A DNA stretch of 6,516 nucleotides from Sutterella sp. (GTDB lineage Bacteria; Pseudomonadota; Gammaproteobacteria; Burkholderiales; Burkholderiaceae_F), in contig JAHHRH010000073.1 of NCBI GenBank assembly GCA_020025915.1, forward strand, positions 1 through 6,516, in the 5' to 3' direction. Each line of letters begins with the position of its first letter. Positions within the stretch are counted from its first letter, which is position 1. Below the pieces are notes generated by a model, which searched no databases, had not been told where the DNA came from, and worked only from the letters and a program-made list of their open reading frames with translations. Below are positions 1-6,445 of the stretch, one piece after another. The translations under genes were made by a program, and so were the position numbers.

Positions 1-20
1 AAGCAGTGTCCGGCGAAGCG

Positions 21-302
21 TCAAAAGAGAAGGGACGACAGACAAGCCGAGCTCCGGTTTAGTTTGTTGTTTTGGAAGCTTGTGCCTTTAGGCACGAGTA
101 GCTCACTGATCAGAAGATCAGCCTTAAGCACTTTTTCGACCTCATTCTCAACACACCAACCATCATCGATTCGCGTAATATCCGGTCGCCAACCGAGCGA
201 CTCTAACGTCTTGGCCACAAGATCCGCAAACGCATGATTTAAAGTACCGCCATGGTCATCGACCTTACAACCGGCATCAATAATCAATACTTGTTTTGTC
301 AT
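21..302 (-). pseudogene. Truncated MdaB-like NAD(P)H-quinone reductase remnant
   Basis: The reading frame encodes 93 residues. Residues 1-65 resemble the N-terminus of MdaB-type NAD(P)H:quinone oxidoreductases of the flavodoxin-like fold: a first beta strand (VLIIDAG), a 'GGTLNHAFADLVAKTLESLG' helix, then a second strand and the 'VLKADLLI' segment. MdaB proteins are normally about 190-200 residues and continue with a WQMPGWWM-type FMN/quinone-site motif. Here that motif is absent: after residue 65 (base 108) the sequence turns into an unrelated Ser/Asn-rich tail ending in TGA at 21-23. No other frame in 1-107 restores the motif. I infer a gene cut by deletion or rearrangement and probably inactive. 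The first part is well preserved and keeps a start site (GAGGA, 4 nt, ATG), so the damage may be recent. It lies 35 nt behind thrB with no clear terminator between, so it could be co-transcribed. Alternatives are a diverged short flavodoxin-like protein or an assembly error. Confidence 0.6.
82..121. repeat. Two adjacent short hairpins at the mdaB breakpoint
   Basis: GTGCC-TTTA-GGCAC (82-95) and CTGATC-AGAA-GATCAG (106-121) are perfect inverted repeats of 5 and 6 bp, each with a 4-nt loop, separated by 10 nt. The MdaB-like similarity stops at base 108, inside the second one. Neither is followed by a T-run on either strand, so I do not call them terminators. They may mark a recombination junction or be chance. 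Confidence 0.4.
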
Positions 303-337
303 GGTGTCCTCGTATGAACTCGATCTAAAAAAGCTAG

Positions 338-1222
338 CTATTCTTCAACCATTACGACTGCCCCTTCATGGCAGACCGTGAGGATCTTCGAGATGAAGTG
401 CGGATAGTGTTTACCAACATTGTCCGTGATGGTACGGGCCACGTCTTCAGAACATGTTGCAGCGATCAAAGTGGATCCTGAACCACTAATAAAGAACGTC
501 GCCGCTCCAGCTTCTAAAGAGAGTTCACGAAGAATATCGTACTCGGCAATGAGTGTACGGCGATATGGTTCATGGAGCTTATCGACACAAGCCTGACGCA
601 CAAGTGCTTCGTCACCCGTTTCAAGCCCACGCACCATCGCGAGCGCATGCGACATCGTGTGCACCCCCGTCGCCAAAGAGATTTCTTTAGGCACAATGCG
701 GCGAGCTTCTTCTGTACGCACTTCGTAGTCAGGAATGATCGCCACAAAGCGCCAATCCGGATTCGGCATAAAAGGTACAGCTACTGCTTTATTTTCATGC
801 ATAAAGCTTGCCGTCAAACCACCGAAAAAGGCAGGTGCCGCATTGTCGGGATGCCCTTCAAACATTGTGCACAACTGAAAAAGGTCATCCGTTGTAAGTG
901 GATTCCCCAACATCGCATTTGCCGCGGCCATACCACCCGCAATACACGTGCTCGACGACCCTAGACCACGCGCCACAGGCACATCAGACTCAATCGTCAA
1001 ATGAACGGGCGGCATCGCCTTACCCACCTTTTCGTACACCTTACGGAAGCCCTGAATGACCAAATTGTCCGCATTGCAATAGGCCTCAGGGCAACCTTCG
1101 ACGACTAAAGTATCGCTCGGTTCAATCGCAAACTTGGCCTTAAGAGAGAGAGCCATCCCTAAAGAGTCATAACCAGGCCCCAAATTCGACGTGGAGGCCG
1201 GCACAGTCACCGTAATTTTCAT
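338..1222 (-). CDS. thrB: Homoserine kinase
   Basis: This cytosolic GHMP-family kinase phosphorylates homoserine with ATP to O-phosphohomoserine, the fourth step of threonine synthesis. The 294-residue product is of usual length (about 290-310). The N-terminal strand MKITVTVPASTSNLGPGYDS (1-20) has the family PASTSNLGPG-type substrate segment. The GHMP phosphate-binding loop ARGLGSSST lies at 84-92, EGHPDNAAPAFFGG at 122-135, and the C-terminal glycine-rich motif ISGSGST at 245-251. The VRTEEARRIVP segment (168-178) also fits homoserine kinases. I chose ATG at 1222; a TTG one codon upstream (1225) is in frame, but AAGGA (1234-1230) sits 7 nt before the ATG, the better spacing. The stop is TAG at 340-338. 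The gene starts 13 nt after the thrC stop, with its ribosome binding site beside that stop, so thrC and thrB are almost certainly one transcript with coupled translation. No key residue appears to be missing. Confidence 0.96.
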   Translation of the reverse strand: MKITVTVPASTSNLGPGYDSLGMALSLKAKFAIEPSDTLVVEGCPEAYCNADNLVIQGFRKVYEKVGKAMPPVHLTIESDVPVARGLGSSSTCIAGGMAAANAMLGNPLTTDDLFQLCTMFEGHPDNAAPAFFGGLTASFMHENKAVAVPFMPNPDWRFVAIIPDYEVRTEEARRIVPKEISLATGVHTMSHALAMVRGLETGDEALVRQACVDKLHEPYRRTLIAEYDILRELSLEAGAATFFISGSGSTLIAATCSEDVARTITDNVGKHYPHFISKILTVCHEGAVVMVEE

Positions 1223-1234
1223 CAAAAAATCCTT
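1220..1234 (-). promoter_or_regulatory. thrB ribosome binding site and start
   Basis: On the minus strand AAGGA, seven bases (TTTTTTG) and ATG follow one another directly after the thrC TAA. This decides between the ATG at 1222 and the adjacent upstream TTG at 1225, and supports translational coupling with thrC. Confidence 0.65.
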
Positions 1235-1235
1235 A

Positions 1236-2711
1236 TTAAGCTTTCATCGTTGCGGCACGAATCACATCAGCCATACCTTCGGGCGTCACTACGGCCTTAT
1301 GGCGCACAGGGAGCGTACGCAATTCGGCCAAGGACTTCGGCGGCACTTCGCCAGTCAAGGCAGTAAGGGCATCCATATAAGCAAAACCATCGGCGTCGCC
1401 AGGGAGCGCTTCGCCCTTCACGGCAACATAGACATCGCGGCAGAACTTATAGGGGCTTGCCGTCGAGAGCACCACACAGGGTACCGACTGATCGTCGCGT
1501 TCACGCGCGACCTTGAGAGCCACAGCCGTATGCGGATCAATGAGACGGTGATTCTTATGCCAAGCTTCATGAACCATAACGCTCGTAGCGGCATCATCGG
1601 CCCAACCGCACTTAAAGAGCCCCTGAATCTCAGCGAGGATGTTGCCCTCGACCTTAAAGACACCAGTCGTCTTCAAGTCACTCATCCACTTCGCGATCAA
1701 AGCAGTATTGCCCTTAGAGGCGTAGTAGAGCATGCGTTCAAGGTTACTTGAAATGAGAATGTCCATACTCGGCGTAATGGTCTTAACGAACGGACGATTA
1801 CGGTCATAAACACCCGTCGTCAAGAAATCCGTGAGCACATTATTCGCGTTACTCGCCACAATAAAGTGACGAACAGGTAACCCCATGGCACGTGCATAGT
1901 AACCCGCCAAAACGTCACCAAAGTTACCCGTCGGAACAGAGAAGTCAACCGGGTAACCCAACTTGATGGCACCCGCCTCAACGAGCTGACGATAAGCATC
2001 AAAGTAGTACACCACCTGAGGCACGAGGCGGCCAATATTGATCGAATTGGCAGACGAAAGCTGAACACCTTCTTCGGCTAATTCGGCTTTTAGGCTAGAC
2101 GCAAAGATCGTCTTCACAGTACTTTGAACGTCGTCAAAATTACCTTCAACCGCGGCCACTGCGACGTTGTCACCCGCTTGTGTCGACATCTGCAAATACT
2201 GGATGTCGCTAACCTTGCCATGCGGATAAAAGACCGTAATACCGATGCCTGGCACATCCTTAAAACCTGAGAGCGCAGCCTTACCCGTATCACCACTCGT
2301 TGCCGTGGCGATCATCACGCGACGGCCCGTGTCTTTGAGCGCAGCCGACATCAATTGCGGCAACATGCAAAGCGCGACGTCTTTAAAGGCAGACGTGGGA
2401 CCATGATAGAGCTCAAGCAACCACTCGTTTCCGACACGAGTCACGGGGGTGACAGCGGGCGTATCAAACGTTTCGCCATAGGCGCGCTCAACACCCAAGG
2501 CCAATTCTTCAGGGGTGAAATCATCAAGTAAGAGAGAGAAAACACGTGTTGCGATCTCGCGATAGCTTAGTCCCACGAGTTCATTCATGGGAAACCGAGC
2601 GGTCAACAAAGCATCGCTCACATAGAGACCACCGTCATCACACAGACCTTTCAAAAGCGCTTCTCGGGCATTCACCCCTTCGGCATTATTTCTCGTACTG
2701 TGGTAAATCAT
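1236..2711 (-). CDS. thrC: Threonine synthase (PLP-dependent)
   Basis: This enzyme converts O-phosphohomoserine and water to threonine and phosphate, using pyridoxal phosphate. The predicted 491 residues match the long bacterial/fungal-type threonine synthases. The N-terminal domain starts MIYHSTRNNAEGVNAREALL with the family DDGGLYV segment (25-31). The PLP-binding lysine is K110 in LYHGPTSAFKDVA. SGDTGKAAL (139-147) and the glycine-rich VPTGNFGDVLAG (259-270) form the cofactor phosphate site. FYPHGKVSDIQYLQM (161-175) and NSINIGRLVPQ (222-232) are further family signatures. The frame stays open upstream to an ATG at 2822, which would add 37 residues, but that stretch has no family resemblance and overlaps a strong inverted repeat. 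ATG at 2711 is preceded by GAGG at 2720-2717 and aligns with the usual start. The gene is first in the thrC-thrB(-mdaB remnant) cluster, divergent from hom. It is intact, with TAA at 1238-1236. Confidence 0.96.
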   Translation of the reverse strand: MIYHSTRNNAEGVNAREALLKGLCDDGGLYVSDALLTARFPMNELVGLSYREIATRVFSLLLDDFTPEELALGVERAYGETFDTPAVTPVTRVGNEWLLELYHGPTSAFKDVALCMLPQLMSAALKDTGRRVMIATATSGDTGKAALSGFKDVPGIGITVFYPHGKVSDIQYLQMSTQAGDNVAVAAVEGNFDDVQSTVKTIFASSLKAELAEEGVQLSSANSINIGRLVPQVVYYFDAYRQLVEAGAIKLGYPVDFSVPTGNFGDVLAGYYARAMGLPVRHFIVASNANNVLTDFLTTGVYDRNRPFVKTITPSMDILISSNLERMLYYASKGNTALIAKWMSDLKTTGVFKVEGNILAEIQGLFKCGWADDAATSVMVHEAWHKNHRLIDPHTAVALKVARERDDQSVPCVVLSTASPYKFCRDVYVAVKGEALPGDADGFAYMDALTALTGEVPPKSLAELRTLPVRHKAVVTPEGMADVIRAATMKA

Positions 2712-2720
2712 CACAACCTC
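2709..2720 (-). promoter_or_regulatory. thrC ribosome binding site and start
   Basis: GAGG (2720-2717), a 5-nt spacer and ATG (2711-2709) fix the thrC start. The site abuts a run of six T residues (minus strand) that belongs to the inverted repeats upstream, so structure there could affect both termination and ribosome access. Confidence 0.6.
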
Positions 2721-2767
2721 AAAAAAGTGTCCTGTTTGCGGAACGCGTAACTTCAGCCGCAAACACT
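2721..2767 (-). terminator. Possible attenuator-type terminator before thrC
   Basis: On the minus strand AGTGT-TTGCGG (2767-2757) can pair with CCGCAA (2741-2736) and, across a 5-nt bulge, ACACT (2730-2726). T residues run to 2721, so stem and T-tract are contiguous. Without the bulge, a continuous 9-bp stem forms that ends 6 nt before the T-run. The T-tract arm can instead pair with 2828-2819, giving a mutually exclusive fold. The structure lies immediately before the thrC ribosome binding site and so would act as a leader terminator, not a gene end. Its function is inferred only. Confidence 0.35.
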
Positions 2768-2828
2768 CCAAGTTATCTTTTGATTGTTGCACAAATCGCG
2801 CACCGTGCAAGGCATAAAACACTTTTTT
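2721..2828. repeat. Nested inverted-repeat element in the thrC leader
   Basis: AAAAAAGTGT (2721-2730) and ACACTTTTTT (2819-2828) are perfect 10-bp reverse complements. Inside them TGTTTGCGG (2733-2741) and CCGCAAACA (2757-2765) form a perfect 9-bp inverted repeat with a 15-nt spacer, and TTGCAC (2787-2792) and GTGCAA (2805-2810) form a 6-bp one with a 12-nt spacer. As RNA on either strand this could fold into a closing stem around two hairpins, a three-way junction. As DNA the repeats could be operator half-sites. The position, ending at the thrC ribosome binding site, suggests control of thrC and possibly hom. I do not recognise it as a known riboswitch class. Confidence 0.5.
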
Positions 2829-2889
2829 CGTACCTCTAAGACATATCTCCTAGGGCGGACATCTAAGGGTGAAACGGGCGATAGTTCGG

Positions 2890-2895
2890 TATGAT
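2890..2895 (+). promoter_or_regulatory. Weak -10-like hexamer toward hom
   Basis: TATGAT matches five of six bases of the sigma-70 -10 consensus and lies about 80 nt before the hom start. There is no TTGACA-like hexamer at the right distance (2866-2873 reads AGGGTGAA), and no extended -10 TG. Treat it as a candidate only. Confidence 0.2.
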
Positions 2896-2960
2896 CAATA
2901 GGATGGCTTATTGTCTTTTTTGCCACTAAGTCAGCACCTGTCGCATCACCCAATTCTTTC

Positions 2961-2977
2961 GAACGGAGTTCCCTTTG
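2961..2977 (+). promoter_or_regulatory. hom ribosome binding site with TTG start
   Basis: GGAG (2965-2968), 6 nt and TTG (2975-2977) define the start. The site falls within GAAC-GGA-GTTC (2961-2971), a tiny inverted repeat that could lightly mask it. A TTG codon and this small hairpin together suggest modest translation of hom. Confidence 0.5.
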
Positions 2978-4051
2978 AATATTGGATTACTTGGATACGG
3001 AACCGTCGGCCAATCTGTTGCCAGCATACTCCGTGAACGTGACAGCGGCGTCAGGGTACAGTGGATCCTTCGCCGTGCGGGTAAAGCGGTCGGTCCTCAG
3101 ATGACCGACAACTTTGAAGCCATTTTGGCTGACCCGTCCGTCACATGCATCGTCGAGGCATTGCCCGGACGCGATCCAGCGCTCGCTTATATCCGTGCTG
3201 CACTCACAGCCGGTAAGCATGTTGTCACATCCAATAAGGCCGCTTTGGCCGCCGATCTCGATGGGCTGACAACACTCGCTAACGACAAAGGAGTAAAACT
3301 CCTTTATGAAGCGAGTTGTGGGGGCGGTATGCCTTGGATCGAAATGATCAAGAAGACAACGCGTTTAGATAATGTCACCGAAGTCTCTGGCATTCTCAAT
3401 GGAACATGCAACTATATACTCGACCACATGGAGCGCTTTGGACTTTCATTTGATGAAGCGCTTGCCGAAGCCCAACGTTTGGGTTATGCCGAAGCAGATC
3501 CGACGGCCGACATTACAGGGGCAGATTTACGTAATAAGGCGGTGATTTCTGCGAGCCTCGCCTTTAATGGCCTCGTTGCTTCCGAAATGCCCATGTCAGG
3601 CGTTGAGCGTATCACGCATGAAGAGATTGCTCGTCACTTAGCTGACGGCTACCACCTTCGCCTCATGATGCTTGCTCGCCGTATTGGCGAGCGTTATGCC
3701 GCTGGCGTAGTACCTATTCGTGTGCCCGTTTCGAGCATTCCAGCCAACATTCACAACAACTTGAACTATGGCGCCCTCAAAGGCGACCTCGTCGGTCCCT
3801 TGATGCTGACCGGGCAAGGCGCGGGTGGCAAACCAACAGCCGACGCTATGATACAAGACCTGATTTCTCTCACTCGTGGCGTAGCTGAAAACACGCAGCT
3901 AGGTCGCACACTGACGTATGACCCTACCCTTCTCTGCGGTACGGGTTTCTTCTCCGATGAAACGATCGCCGGACGTCCTTTAGCAGAGCTTGTCCGGATC
4001 GCCCACGAAAAGCAATCCTTCCTCGCCTTTGAGCCTGAAGGTATGGAGTAA
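2975..4051 (+). CDS. hom: Homoserine dehydrogenase, short form without ACT domain
   Basis: This enzyme reduces aspartate semialdehyde to homoserine with NAD(P)H, the branch step toward threonine and methionine. The 358 residues begin with a Rossmann nucleotide-binding motif, GLLGYGTVG (4-12). The family SNKAA lysine is K88, the substrate-domain signature GILNGTCNYIL lies at 139-149, and GYAEADPTADITGADLRNK (170-188) supplies the conserved E173, D184 and K188. A final nucleotide-domain segment, GQGAGGKPTADAMI, lies at 280-293. The protein ends about 65 residues later, without the C-terminal ACT domain found in the 430-440-residue proteobacterial and Bacillus enzymes that responds to threonine. 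The start is TTG at 2975, because GGAG (2965-2968) lies 6 nt upstream and the Rossmann strand begins directly after it. The stop is TAA at 4049-4051, 8 nt before lysC. It is the first gene of hom-lysC-asd. Confidence 0.95.
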   Translation: MNIGLLGYGTVGQSVASILRERDSGVRVQWILRRAGKAVGPQMTDNFEAILADPSVTCIVEALPGRDPALAYIRAALTAGKHVVTSNKAALAADLDGLTTLANDKGVKLLYEASCGGGMPWIEMIKKTTRLDNVTEVSGILNGTCNYILDHMERFGLSFDEALAEAQRLGYAEADPTADITGADLRNKAVISASLAFNGLVASEMPMSGVERITHEEIARHLADGYHLRLMMLARRIGERYAAGVVPIRVPVSSIPANIHNNLNYGALKGDLVGPLMLTGQGAGGKPTADAMIQDLISLTRGVAENTQLGRTLTYDPTLLCGTGFFSDETIAGRPLAELVRIAHEKQSFLAFEPEGME

Positions 4052-4059
4052 ACAATATA

Positions 4060-5406
4060 ATGATTAAGATTACGAAATTTGGCGGCAGTAGCGTCGCCTG
4101 CGCCGAGCAATTTAAGAAGGTTAAGGCCATTATTGAGGCCGACTCTGGTCGCCGCTTTGTGGTGTCCTCTGCTGCTGGCAAACGTTTCAAGGGCGACAAC
4201 AAGATCACCGACCTGCTTTATCTTTGCCAGGCGCACGTGACCTATCACGTCGACTACCTGCCGCTCTTTACGATGATCTGCGAACGCTTCCGCGAAATCC
4301 GCGACGAACTTGGACTTACGACGGATATCGAAACAGAACTCGCCGAAATGCGCGACAAACTCCCTGACATGACGGTGGACGAAATCGTGAGCCGTGGCGA
4401 ATACTTCACGTCTCGCCTCATGGCTGACTATCTTGGCTTCCCGTTCATTGATGCAAAAGACGTGATCGCCATCAACTTTGACGGTACGTTTAATTTCGAC
4501 CTAACGGCCGAACGTTTACACGTTATTCTTGAAACATGCGACCGCTTTGTAATGCCGGGCTTTTACGGTAGCCTTCCAGACGGCAACATCCGTGTGATGT
4601 CCCGTGGCGGATCCGATATTTCAGGTTCCATTTTGGCGCGTTGCATCAATGCAGACGTCTACGAAAACTGGACGGACGTTTCAGGCTTCTTGATGGCCGA
4701 CCCGCGCGTGGTCGACAATCCCAAGAATATCGAACAAATCACGTTCTCTGAACTTCGTGAACTCTCTTACATGGGGGCGAGCGTTCTTCATGAAGACGCT
4801 GTTTTCCCGCTTCGCGAACGCAACATCCCGATTCACGTCTTGAATACGAACCGCCCCGAAGATCCAGGCACAATCGTGCAAGACAAGATTGCCCCCAACC
4901 CCAAGGGCGCTTTGGTGACGGGTATCGCTGGCAAGAAAGACTTCATCGCCATCGAAATTTCGAAGAAGAACATGTCTAACCGAGTAGGCTTCGTGCGTGA
5001 AGTGCTCAGCATTCTTGAGCACTATGGCGTCTCGGTGGAACACCTTCCCTCTGGCATAGACTCCTTTAGCGTGGTTGTCAATAAGTCCGACGTCAAGAAC
5101 AACATCTACGAAATCATCGCTCGCATCAAAGAAACGATGCAACCCGATGTGATTCGCTTGACCGAACCGTTTGCCTTGATTGCTACGGTCGGTCGTAACA
5201 TGAATTCGCGTCCTGGGACTTCTGCACGTCTCTTCGCAGCGCTAGGTAACGCTGGTATCAACGTGCGTATGATCGCTCAGGGGAGCGCTGAATTAAATAT
5301 CATTGTAGGAGTGCTCAACAAGGACTTTGAGGCTGCTATCGCTTGCCTATATCAAACCTTTGCTGCCGAAGCCGACGAAGTCAAGGCTCAGGCTGAAGCC
5401 AACTAA
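4060..5406 (+). CDS. lysC: Aspartate kinase with two ACT domains
   Basis: Aspartate kinase phosphorylates aspartate with ATP to 4-aspartyl phosphate, the committed first step to lysine, methionine and threonine. The 448-residue protein is monofunctional, with no homoserine dehydrogenase domain. The N-terminal kinase motif KFGGSS is at 6-11, followed by a conserved VSRGEYFTSRLMA segment (110-122). The nucleotide/substrate site SRGGSDISGS is at 181-190, ENWTDVSGFLMADPR at 202-216, and ELSYMGASVLHEDAVFP at 234-250. Two ACT domains follow at roughly 296-360 and 372-437, the usual site of lysine and/or threonine feedback. Which effector acts cannot be read from the sequence. The start is ATG at 4060. 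Its likely Shine-Dalgarno sequence, GGAG (4045-4048), lies inside the last codons of hom, so translation is probably coupled. Arginine codons are CGT/CGC with one CGA; I saw no AGA or AGG. Confidence 0.96.
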   Translation: MIKITKFGGSSVACAEQFKKVKAIIEADSGRRFVVSSAAGKRFKGDNKITDLLYLCQAHVTYHVDYLPLFTMICERFREIRDELGLTTDIETELAEMRDKLPDMTVDEIVSRGEYFTSRLMADYLGFPFIDAKDVIAINFDGTFNFDLTAERLHVILETCDRFVMPGFYGSLPDGNIRVMSRGGSDISGSILARCINADVYENWTDVSGFLMADPRVVDNPKNIEQITFSELRELSYMGASVLHEDAVFPLRERNIPIHVLNTNRPEDPGTIVQDKIAPNPKGALVTGIAGKKDFIAIEISKKNMSNRVGFVREVLSILEHYGVSVEHLPSGIDSFSVVVNKSDVKNNIYEIIARIKETMQPDVIRLTEPFALIATVGRNMNSRPGTSARLFAALGNAGINVRMIAQGSAELNIIVGVLNKDFEAAIACLYQTFAAEADEVKAQAEAN

Positions 5407-5425
5407 CTCGTAGGAGATATTCATC

Positions 5426-6445
5426 ATGGCTAACTATAAGGTCGGTATTTTGGGCGCTACGGGCGCCGTCGGTCAGCAAATGCTTACGGTGCTTGCCGAA
5501 CGCAAGTTCCCAATTAGCGAACTGCGTCTCTTTGGTAGCGCACGCTCCGCGGGTCGAATCATGACCTATGAAGGTCAAGACGTAGTTGTACAAGAGGCAA
5601 GCCTTGAAGCCTTCAAGGGCTTAGACCTCCTTTTGGGCGCTGCTGACAATCCTGTTGCCAAAAAGTTTTTGCCTGCCGCTGCAGAGATGGGCATCCACGT
5701 CGTGGACAATTCGAGCGCCTTCCGTTTAGATCCAAACGTGCCACTCGTCATTCCTGAAGTCAACCCTGAAGACGTAAAACTCTCCAAGGGCCTCATTGCC
5801 AACCCTAACTGCGCCACGATTATTGGCTTGACCGCCGTTATGCCATTACATCGCTATGCTCGCATTCGCCGTATGGTGGTCTCCACCTATCAGGCTGTAA
5901 GTGGTGCAGGTAAGGCCGGGATTGATACTTTAGAAGCTGAGGTCAAGGCTGCTGATGGCGAACGTATAGAAGGCTCCTGCTTTGCTTATCCGATTGCCTA
6001 CAACCTTATTCCGCAGATTGGCGGGTTTAATGACGCTGGTTACACGTCTGAAGAACTCAAGATGCAAAATGAAGGTCGCAAGATGCTTCATGACGACACG
6101 CTTCGCGTTGCTTGCACGTGCGTGCGTGTGCCCATCATGCGCTCTCACTCCGAAGCCATCACAATCGAATTTGAAAAGGATATCACCCCTGAAAAGGCGC
6201 GTGAACTTTTGGCGGATGCCCCGGGCGTGGTCCTTTGTGACGATCCAGAAGCCATGCAATACCCGATGCCGATGTTAACGAGCGACCAGGACATGGTCTA
6301 CGTTGGCCGTGTGCGTCGCGACTTATCGGCTGACGCCGCTAGCTTTAACCGTTCGTTGACGCTCTTCTGTTGTGCCGATCAAGTGCGTAAAGGTGCCGCC
6401 ACGAACGCCATTCAGATCGCTGAACTTGTCCTCGGCCTGAAGTAA
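5426..6445 (+). CDS. asd: Aspartate-semialdehyde dehydrogenase
   Basis: This enzyme reduces 4-aspartyl phosphate to aspartate semialdehyde with NADPH, releasing phosphate; it is the second step of the aspartate pathway and supplies Hom, encoded two genes upstream. The 339-residue length is typical. The N-terminal NADP-binding motif VGILGATGAVGQQML occupies 6-20, and an SSAFR segment 96-100. The catalytic cysteine is C129 in ANPNCATI. TYQAVSGAGKAG (154-165) contains the conserved glutamine. RVPIMRSHSEAI (234-245) supplies substrate-binding arginine and the catalytic histidine H241. The C-terminal GAATNAIQIAEL (323-334) is family-typical. The start is ATG at 5426, preceded by TAGGAGA at 5411-5417, 19 nt after the lysC stop. 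The stop is TAA at 6443-6445. All expected catalytic residues are present, and it looks like the last threonine gene of this cluster. Confidence 0.97.
   Translation: MANYKVGILGATGAVGQQMLTVLAERKFPISELRLFGSARSAGRIMTYEGQDVVVQEASLEAFKGLDLLLGAADNPVAKKFLPAAAEMGIHVVDNSSAFRLDPNVPLVIPEVNPEDVKLSKGLIANPNCATIIGLTAVMPLHRYARIRRMVVSTYQAVSGAGKAGIDTLEAEVKAADGERIEGSCFAYPIAYNLIPQIGGFNDAGYTSEELKMQNEGRKMLHDDTLRVACTCVRVPIMRSHSEAITIEFEKDITPEKARELLADAPGVVLCDDPEAMQYPMPMLTSDQDMVYVGRVRRDLSADAASFNRSLTLFCCADQVRKGAATNAIQIAELVLGLK

Larger units (their letters stand above)
2712..2974. promoter_or_regulatory. Divergent thrC/hom leader and promoter region
   Basis: This 263-bp gap separates the two divergent clusters and must hold both promoters unless transcription enters from elsewhere. 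I find no convincing sigma-70 pair. The best -10-like hexamer toward hom is TATGAT at 2890-2895, with no recognisable -35 at 16-18 bp. Toward thrC I see no pair worth naming. The thrC-proximal part (2721-2828) is rich in inverted repeats and is described separately. The hom-proximal part holds a duplicated TCTAAG (2835-2840, 2862-2867) around a CCTAGG palindrome (2849-2854), which may be an operator or chance. No protein-coding frame here resembles a known family. Confidence 0.6.

Noticed and set aside
3..62. A possible 3' end of a plus-strand gene (19 charged residues, then TAG)
   Set aside because: It is too short to recognise, and open frames of this length occur by chance on both strands here.
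330..342. AGCTAGCT followed by T6 on the minus strand after thrB as a terminator
   Set aside because: The palindrome has no loop and only 4-bp arms, so it cannot form a stable hairpin.
2712..2822. A 37-residue N-terminal extension of ThrC starting at ATG 2822
   Set aside because: It bears no family resemblance, its DNA is dominated by inverted repeats, and GAGG plus ATG at 2711 matches the normal start.
2721..2828. The 108-bp element as a MITE with AAAAAAGTGT terminal repeats
   Set aside because: No target-site duplication directly flanks both ends (ACCTC touches the left end but is 3 nt away on the right), and only one copy is in view.
2862..2885. AAGGGTGAAACGGGCG looks a little like the T-box sequence of aminoacyl-tRNA-sensing leaders
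   Set aside because: It lacks the UGGN bulge bases that pair with the tRNA 3' end, no specifier stem or terminator hairpin follows, and the similarity is only superficial.
2891..2929. A 12-codon frame on the plus strand before hom, as a possible leader peptide
   Set aside because: It has no run of Thr, Ile, Lys or Met codons, only a poor ribosome binding site, and no paired terminator/antiterminator after it.
4681..5142. A 153-codon minus-strand frame inside lysC, and similar long frames opposite thrC, thrB and asd
   Set aside because: They overlap intact conserved genes, carry no recognisable motifs, and are expected by-products of the codon use of the real genes.
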